Below, in pieces: positions 6,204-9,650 of a stretch of DNA of 9,650 nucleotides; the stretch's first letter is position 1; each line of letters starts with the position of its first letter. Source of the DNA: an uncultured Prevotella sp. (lineage in GTDB: Bacteria; Bacteroidota; Bacteroidia; Bacteroidales; Bacteroidaceae); assembly GCA_947095945.1 (NCBI GenBank), contig CAMUQM010000066.1, positions 1-9,650 on the forward strand, read 5' to 3'. Under the pieces are notes generated by a model that saw only the letters and a program-made list of their open reading frames with translations, did not search any database and was not told where the DNA came from. The position numbers and the translations under genes are program-made.

Positions 6204-6779
6204 TTATCTCACTCTGTCAGAATTCTTGCGCGCAAAGTCTTTCCAAGAACCATAATGCTTAGCATCCGTTGCAGGACGACTCATCTGTAGGAAGTGGCAA
6301 TAAGCAGCTGCAACGGCATCGGTTGCATCCATAAAATGAGGCATTTGGTCATCACGTAGATGTAGTAGCTTTTGTAGCATACCGGCTACCTGCTCTTTAG
6401 AGGCAGAACCATTTCCCGTGATTGCCATCTTTATTTTCAATGGTGCATATTCCTGAATAGGAACATCGTGGTTAATAGCTGCAGCTATGACAACGCCTTG
6501 TGCGCGTCCAAGTTTTAGCATTGACTGAACATTCTTTCCAAAGAACGGCGCTTCAACAGCCACTTCATCGGGTAGGTATTCGTCAATAATACCTGTTACC
6601 CGCTCAAATATCCTACCTAATCGAAGATAAACATCTTTCTCCTTACGCATATCAATGACACCCATGACAACAAGTTCCGCTTTATTTCCGCAGACACGCA
6701 GTACACCATATCCCATGACATTAGTGCCAGGGTCGATGCCAAGCAGTATCTTTTCGGGTTGTGAACTTCTTGTTTTCAT
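6204..6779 (-). CDS. ruvC: Holliday junction resolvase RuvC
   Basis: Endonuclease that cuts four-way DNA junctions symmetrically as a dimer, with RuvAB, at the end of homologous recombination. At 191 residues it is a little longer than the E. coli protein (173), mainly through a 10-residue N-terminal extension and a basic C-terminal tail. The RNase H-like catalytic acids are all present: D16 in LGIDPGT (13-19), E76 in VAVEAPFFGKN (73-83), and D151 and D154 in DATDAVAAAYCH (151-162). The DNA-contact segment KNVQSMLKLGRAQGV (82-96) is also family-typical. It begins 17 bases after the stop of the hydrolase gene upstream and is almost certainly co-transcribed with it. No ruvA or ruvB is nearby. 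Confidence 0.96.
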   Translation of the reverse strand: MKTRSSQPEKILLGIDPGTNVMGYGVLRVCGNKAELVVMGVIDMRKEKDVYLRLGRIFERVTGIIDEYLPDEVAVEAPFFGKNVQSMLKLGRAQGVVIAAAINHDVPIQEYAPLKIKMAITGNGSASKEQVAGMLQKLLHLRDDQMPHFMDATDAVAAAYCHFLQMSRPATDAKHYGSWKDFARKNSDRVR

Positions 6780-6796
6780 TTTGACAGGATATTTGA

Positions 6797-7441
6797 TTAG
6801 CGATCCATATAAGGATTATGAGCAAGTTCGAAGCCTATAGAGGTCTGTGGTCCATGTCCCGGATAAACAATAGTTGAGTCAGGAAGCTGAGCAAGTTCTC
6901 TTAGACTACTGATAATTTGGAACATACTACCACCGGGAAAGTCGGTTCTTCCAATACTTCCTTTGAACAAGGTGTCGCCTGTGAAGAGGACATTTTCTTC
7001 TGCACAATAAAAACATACAGACCCACCAGAATGTCCTGGAGTACGCATTACCTTGAAAGTGTGAGATCCAAAAGATATTGTTTGGTTCTCTGCTAACTTC
7101 AATTCGCCTGCAGGTAAGTTGTAATTTAGTTCCATTCCAAGCATCTGTGCTGCAGCCTGCTTAGGATTATTCATAAAGACTGCATCACCCTCTGCAACCT
7201 CAGGTTGAATATTAAAGGCAGCAAGAAGAGCAGCATCTCCAAAATGATGATCAAGATGACCATGAGTACCAAGATTATGAACAGGGATTAGCCCTTCTTC
7301 TTTAATATAATCTATAATGGTTTTCTGTTCACTTTCTGTAAGTGCACCGCAGTCAATGATAATACATTCTTTGGTCTCGTCGCTGACAACGTAACAGTTT
7401 TCTTGAAGAGGGTTTACCTCAAAAGTATTGATGTTAAGCAT
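6797..7441 (-). CDS. Metallo-beta-lactamase-fold hydrolase, glyoxalase II-like
   Basis: A 214-residue cytoplasmic hydrolase of the glyoxalase II/YcbL type. Members bind two metal ions and usually cleave thioesters or related bonds; the true substrate is unknown. Metal ligands are visible in order: THGHLDHHFG (59-68; H60, H62, D64, H65), H137 in TPGHSGGS, D156 in FTGDTLFKGSIGR (153-165) and H196 in YPGHGP (193-198). The GSIGRTDFPGG segment (161-171) is typical of the short, single-domain branch. It lacks the C-terminal glutathione-binding domain of classical GloB, so I give no gene symbol. It lies 66 bases after rsmG and 17 bases before ruvC on the same strand, consistent with an operon. No consensus promoter is visible in the 66-base gap. 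Confidence 0.93.
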   Translation of the reverse strand: MLNINTFEVNPLQENCYVVSDETKECIIIDCGALTESEQKTIIDYIKEEGLIPVHNLGTHGHLDHHFGDAALLAAFNIQPEVAEGDAVFMNNPKQAAAQMLGMELNYNLPAGELKLAENQTISFGSHTFKVMRTPGHSGGSVCFYCAEENVLFTGDTLFKGSIGRTDFPGGSMFQIISSLRELAQLPDSTIVYPGHGPQTSIGFELAHNPYMDR

Positions 7442-7507
7442 AAGTGATATTCGTGTGTATAATGGTTGATGGTTGAGAGATATTGTACTATTTGCGTGAA
7501 GAAAGAA

Positions 7508-8131
7508 TTATCCCGGTACGTAAATAAGGTACTTTTCTTTAAACCACTCTTCATCAAACCATTGTGACAGTTCTGTCTTCTCAGCAATGTTCTTGTATGG
7601 CTTTAATTCTTCATCAAGGTTTCCGCCCTTTAGAACAATTACACCATTTGGCAGGACATTATGCTGATCCGAGGCAATATTCTTTTTGACAATCTTCATC
7701 AAATCAGGCAATGGCATAACAGCACGTGATACAATGAAGTCAAACTTACCTTTCTCTTCTTCTCCACGCAAGTGGGCAGGGAGGACGTTCTCAAGTCCAA
7801 TAGTATCGGCAACTTCTTGTGCAACTCTTACTTTCTTTCCTGTACCATCAATGAGTTTGAAGTTAGCTTCAGGAAAAAAGATGGCAAGGGGAATACCCGG
7901 GAATCCACCACCTGTACCAAAGTCAAGAACATTAGTACCTTCACGGAAGTTTATGCGTTTAGCAATTGCCAGTGAGTGAAGGATATGATGCTCATAAAGA
8001 TTATCAATGTCTTTGCGTGAAATGACATTGATTTTAGCATTCCAATCGTGATATAAAGCATCGAGTGCTGCAAATTGTTCTTCCTGTTTTGGAGTGAGAT
8101 GGGGAAAGTATTTCTTTATTATTTCAATCAT
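7508..8131 (-). CDS. rsmG: 16S rRNA (guanine-N7) methyltransferase RsmG
   Basis: Methylates N7 of a guanine in the 530 loop of 16S rRNA (G527 in E. coli numbering) using S-adenosylmethionine; its loss gives low-level streptomycin resistance in several bacteria. The 207-residue length equals that of the E. coli protein. Diagnostic features: NVISRKDIDNLYEHHILHS (35-53), the SAM-binding loop VLDFGTGGGFPGIPLAI (68-84), LIDGTGKKVRV (93-103) in place of the usual 'DSxxKK', and FIVSRAV (132-138). The motifs appear complete. It follows the DUF3298-like lipoprotein by 52 bases and precedes the hydrolase gene by 66. The nearest promoter-like string in the upstream gap, TAGTCTTTG, has one base too many between TA and TTTG, so read-through from the lipoprotein is possible. 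Confidence 0.96.
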   Translation of the reverse strand: MIEIIKKYFPHLTPKQEEQFAALDALYHDWNAKINVISRKDIDNLYEHHILHSLAIAKRINFREGTNVLDFGTGGGFPGIPLAIFFPEANFKLIDGTGKKVRVAQEVADTIGLENVLPAHLRGEEEKGKFDFIVSRAVMPLPDLMKIVKKNIASDQHNVLPNGVIVLKGGNLDEELKPYKNIAEKTELSQWFDEEWFKEKYLIYVPG

Positions 8132-8183
8132 AATCTTTTGTATATAGGGATTAGTGGTGGATAAACAGAGTGCAAAGACTAAA

Positions 8184-8954
8184 TTAATTGTCGATAGTCA
8201 CTCTAACTTCTTTTTGATTAATTTCACCAGGGGTATAGATGAATACTATTGAATCGTCGGTGAGGATGAAATTATCAGCAGGATAGGGGGCTATACCAAC
8301 AAAATAACCTTTTGATTGTAATCCTGCAATATCATCTTTATCAAGGTCTTCTCGATTAGCTAAACGATTGATGATTTCCTTTGTTAGCTTTTCTTTGTAA
8401 TCATTACCAAACTGCTTCTGCAGCGTAATAAGCTGTCCATTTTGAGGATTAAAATTACGTGCAATCGTATATTTTGTTAGCTGTCCGTTGCCATTATTGA
8501 TGGCTATATGAGATAGGGCAGTAATATATTTATCTGCTGCAGCTCGTAATTCAGTCTTGATAGTTAACTCACCAATGAGTTGACTCTTATCTTTCTCTTT
8601 TTGACGAATAAGCTGTGCAATCTCCATATATTCCTTTATGTACTGACGTACAAAGGCTGGAATAGCTGTTTGAGGGGTTAGTTTATCACTATTGATAGAG
8701 AAATAGTCTGGTTGTAAAAGCCCCATTCTTAGTAGAGAATCATTGACAGTAACATATTTGCTTTCTTTCAGATAAGTGAAATCAACATGAACATGACATT
8801 GTATAGCACCTGAAAGACGTGCTATAGTGTCTACAGAAACCATAGCTGTTGGTATATCCAACTTCTTTGGTACTGATGACTTGTGTCCACAACTACTCAT
8901 AAAGAATATTAGTATTGTGGAAAAGGCAAATATTGTAAATAACTTCTTTGTCAT
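8184..8954 (-). CDS. Lipoprotein with DUF3298/RsiV-like domain
   Basis: A 256-residue predicted lipoprotein. The signal (about 1-21) ends FFMSSC with the lipidated cysteine at C22. The mature part resembles the DUF4163-DUF3298 architecture of RsiV-type envelope proteins: an N-terminal beta region (35-90), a helical stretch with AFVRQYIKEYMEIAQLIRQK (100-119), then the DUF3298-type NFNPQNGQLITLQKQFG (167-183) and NFILTDDSIVFIYTPGEI (228-245) near the C-terminus. In Gram-positive RsiV this fold binds lysozyme. Here there is no membrane anchor with a sigma-binding domain and no sigma factor gene nearby, so an anti-sigma role is not supported. The assignment is by pattern only. A -7 box ends 10 bases before the ATG, giving an almost leaderless transcript. 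Confidence 0.85.
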   Translation of the reverse strand: MTKKLFTIFAFSTILIFFMSSCGHKSSVPKKLDIPTAMVSVDTIARLSGAIQCHVHVDFTYLKESKYVTVNDSLLRMGLLQPDYFSINSDKLTPQTAIPAFVRQYIKEYMEIAQLIRQKEKDKSQLIGELTIKTELRAAADKYITALSHIAINNGNGQLTKYTIARNFNPQNGQLITLQKQFGNDYKEKLTKEIINRLANREDLDKDDIAGLQSKGYFVGIAPYPADNFILTDDSIVFIYTPGEINQKEVRVTIDN

Positions 8955-8964
8955 ATATAGGCTA

Positions 8965-8972
8965 CAAAGTTA
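8965..8972 (-). promoter_or_regulatory. Promoter -7 box of the DUF3298-like lipoprotein gene
   Basis: TAACTTTG on the minus strand is an exact TAnnTTTG match. Its last base is 10 bases before the ATG at 8954, so transcription should start within a few bases of the gene. No TTTG is found at the usual -33 spacing. It faces the equivalent plus-strand box at 8986-8993. Confidence 0.6.
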
Positions 8973-8985
8973 CGAAAAGTTTTTG

Positions 8986-8993
8986 TAACTTTG
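8986..8993 (+). promoter_or_regulatory. Promoter -7 box of the HAD phosphatase gene
   Basis: TAACTTTG on the plus strand is an exact TAnnTTTG match, 30 bases before the ATG at 9024. The expected -33 TTTG is absent; the nearest (8947-8950) is 35 bases away. It shares a palindrome with the opposing box. Confidence 0.6.
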
Positions 8994-9023
8994 CATTTAA
9001 GTATAATAATAAATAAGGAAGTA

Positions 9024-9647
9024 ATGGTAAAAGCTTGTTTGTTTGACTTGGATGGCGTTGTGTTTGATACGGAGCCTTTATACACTTTATTCTGGCGTAA
9101 TATGGATAAAAGACTTCGCCCTAATATAGATAATTTTGAGCATCTTATAAAAGGACAAACATTGGTTCAAATATATGATAAGTATTTTGCTGGAGAAGAA
9201 GAAAAGCAGAAAGAAATAACGACAATTCTCTATGATTACGAACGTAATATGCCTTTTAATTATATCGCTGGTTTTGAAGACTTTGTAAAAGAAATCAAAA
9301 GTAAAGGTATAAAGACTGCCGTTGTCACAAGTTCTAACCTTGAGAAGATGCAGAATGTTTATAATAAGCATCCTGAGTTTAAGGGATATTTCGATGAGAT
9401 TCTTACCTCAGAAGACTTTGCAGAGAGCAAACCCTCACCCGATTGTTATCTCAAAGCTGTAGCCCGATTTGGTGTTTCTCCTAATGAGTGTGTTGTCTTT
9501 GAGGATAGTTTTAATGGCTTACGTTCTGGTATTGCTTCTGGAGCACGTGTAATAGGGCTTGCAACAACCAATTCTGTAGATGAAATAGAGCCTTATACAA
9601 AGGAGATAATTAGTAATTATGATGGTTTTACTTTGTCAGACCATTAA
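9024..9647 (+). CDS. HAD-superfamily phosphatase, beta-phosphoglucomutase-like
   Basis: A 207-residue hydrolase of HAD subfamily I (cap type C1), probably a cytoplasmic sugar-phosphate phosphatase or phosphoglucomutase-like enzyme; the substrate is unknown. Motif I is FDLDGVVFDTEPLY (7-20) with nucleophile D8 and general acid/base D10. Motif II is T102 in VVTSSN, motif III K136 in ESKPSPDCY (134-142), and motif IV E160 and D161 in VVFEDSFNGLRSG (157-169). A helical cap lies at about 20-80. I start at the ATG at 9024, preceded by AAGGAAG (9015-9021); an in-frame TTG at 8991 would overlap the -7 box and is unlikely. The TAA stop ends three bases before the window edge. It is transcribed divergently from the DUF3298-like lipoprotein. 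Confidence 0.93.
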   Translation: MVKACLFDLDGVVFDTEPLYTLFWRNMDKRLRPNIDNFEHLIKGQTLVQIYDKYFAGEEEKQKEITTILYDYERNMPFNYIAGFEDFVKEIKSKGIKTAVVTSSNLEKMQNVYNKHPEFKGYFDEILTSEDFAESKPSPDCYLKAVARFGVSPNECVVFEDSFNGLRSGIASGARVIGLATTNSVDEIEPYTKEIISNYDGFTLSDH

Positions 9648-9650
9648 AAA

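Larger units (their letters stand above)
8965..8993. promoter_or_regulatory. 29-base imperfect palindrome spanning two divergent -7 boxes
   Basis: CAAAGTTACGAAAA (8965-8978) mirrors TTTTTGTAACTTTG (8980-8993) about the centre base 8979, with one mismatched pair (8974 with 8984). The outer eight bases on each side are the two -7 boxes themselves, so the two divergent promoters cannot be bound fully at the same time. The symmetry also suits a dimeric regulator, which is inference. Confidence 0.65.

Noticed and set aside
7460..7475. Short direct repeat GGTTGATGGTTGA between the hydrolase and rsmG genes
   Set aside because: Only two imperfect copies of about seven bases; no array, no conserved spacing and nothing to suggest function.
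8991..9023. Upstream TTG start for the HAD phosphatase
   Set aside because: It would begin inside the -7 box. The ATG at 9024 puts motif I at the normal distance from the N-terminus and has AAGGAAG before it.

Overview
The window looks like a piece of a Bacteroidetes chromosome, most likely Prevotella or a close relative. The evidence is AT-rich DNA, -7 promoter boxes of the TAnnTTTG type in place of TATAAT, few Shine-Dalgarno sites, lipoproteins with BACON-like domains, and protein sequences typical of that group. It reads as housekeeping chromosome with one accessory-looking insertion. I see no insertion sequence, phage gene, CRISPR array, tRNA or rRNA.

Left part (1-2255, minus strand): pyrB, two tandem paralogous small lipoproteins with a BACON-like beta domain, then the N-terminal two thirds of pyrI, which runs off the left edge. 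PyrB and PyrI are the catalytic and regulatory subunits of aspartate carbamoyltransferase, the committed step of pyrimidine synthesis. Their genes normally sit side by side, so the two lipoprotein genes between them are the oddest thing in the layout.

Middle (2256-4975): a divergent intergenic region with a good Bacteroidetes promoter drives a plus-strand class A penicillin-binding protein with complete glycosyltransferase and transpeptidase motifs. A long hairpin terminator follows. The next 175 bases hold two linked hairpins and a minus-strand -7 box, but no protein gene.

Right part (4976-8954, minus strand): in transcription order, a DUF3298/RsiV-like lipoprotein, rsmG (16S rRNA methyltransferase), a glyoxalase-II-like metallo-beta-lactamase-fold hydrolase, ruvC (Holliday junction resolvase), a small secreted protein of unknown function, and an uncharacterised helical cytoplasmic protein. 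Short gaps suggest that rsmG, the hydrolase and ruvC are co-transcribed, as are the last two genes. The lipoprotein at the head starts from a promoter that faces a plus-strand HAD phosphatase gene (9024-9647). The two -7 boxes lie in one 29-base imperfect palindrome.

No clearly new multi-gene system was found. The items most worth a second look are the split pyrBI locus, the palindromic divergent promoter, the structured element and possible small RNA after the penicillin-binding protein, and the unassigned gene pair at 4976-6086.
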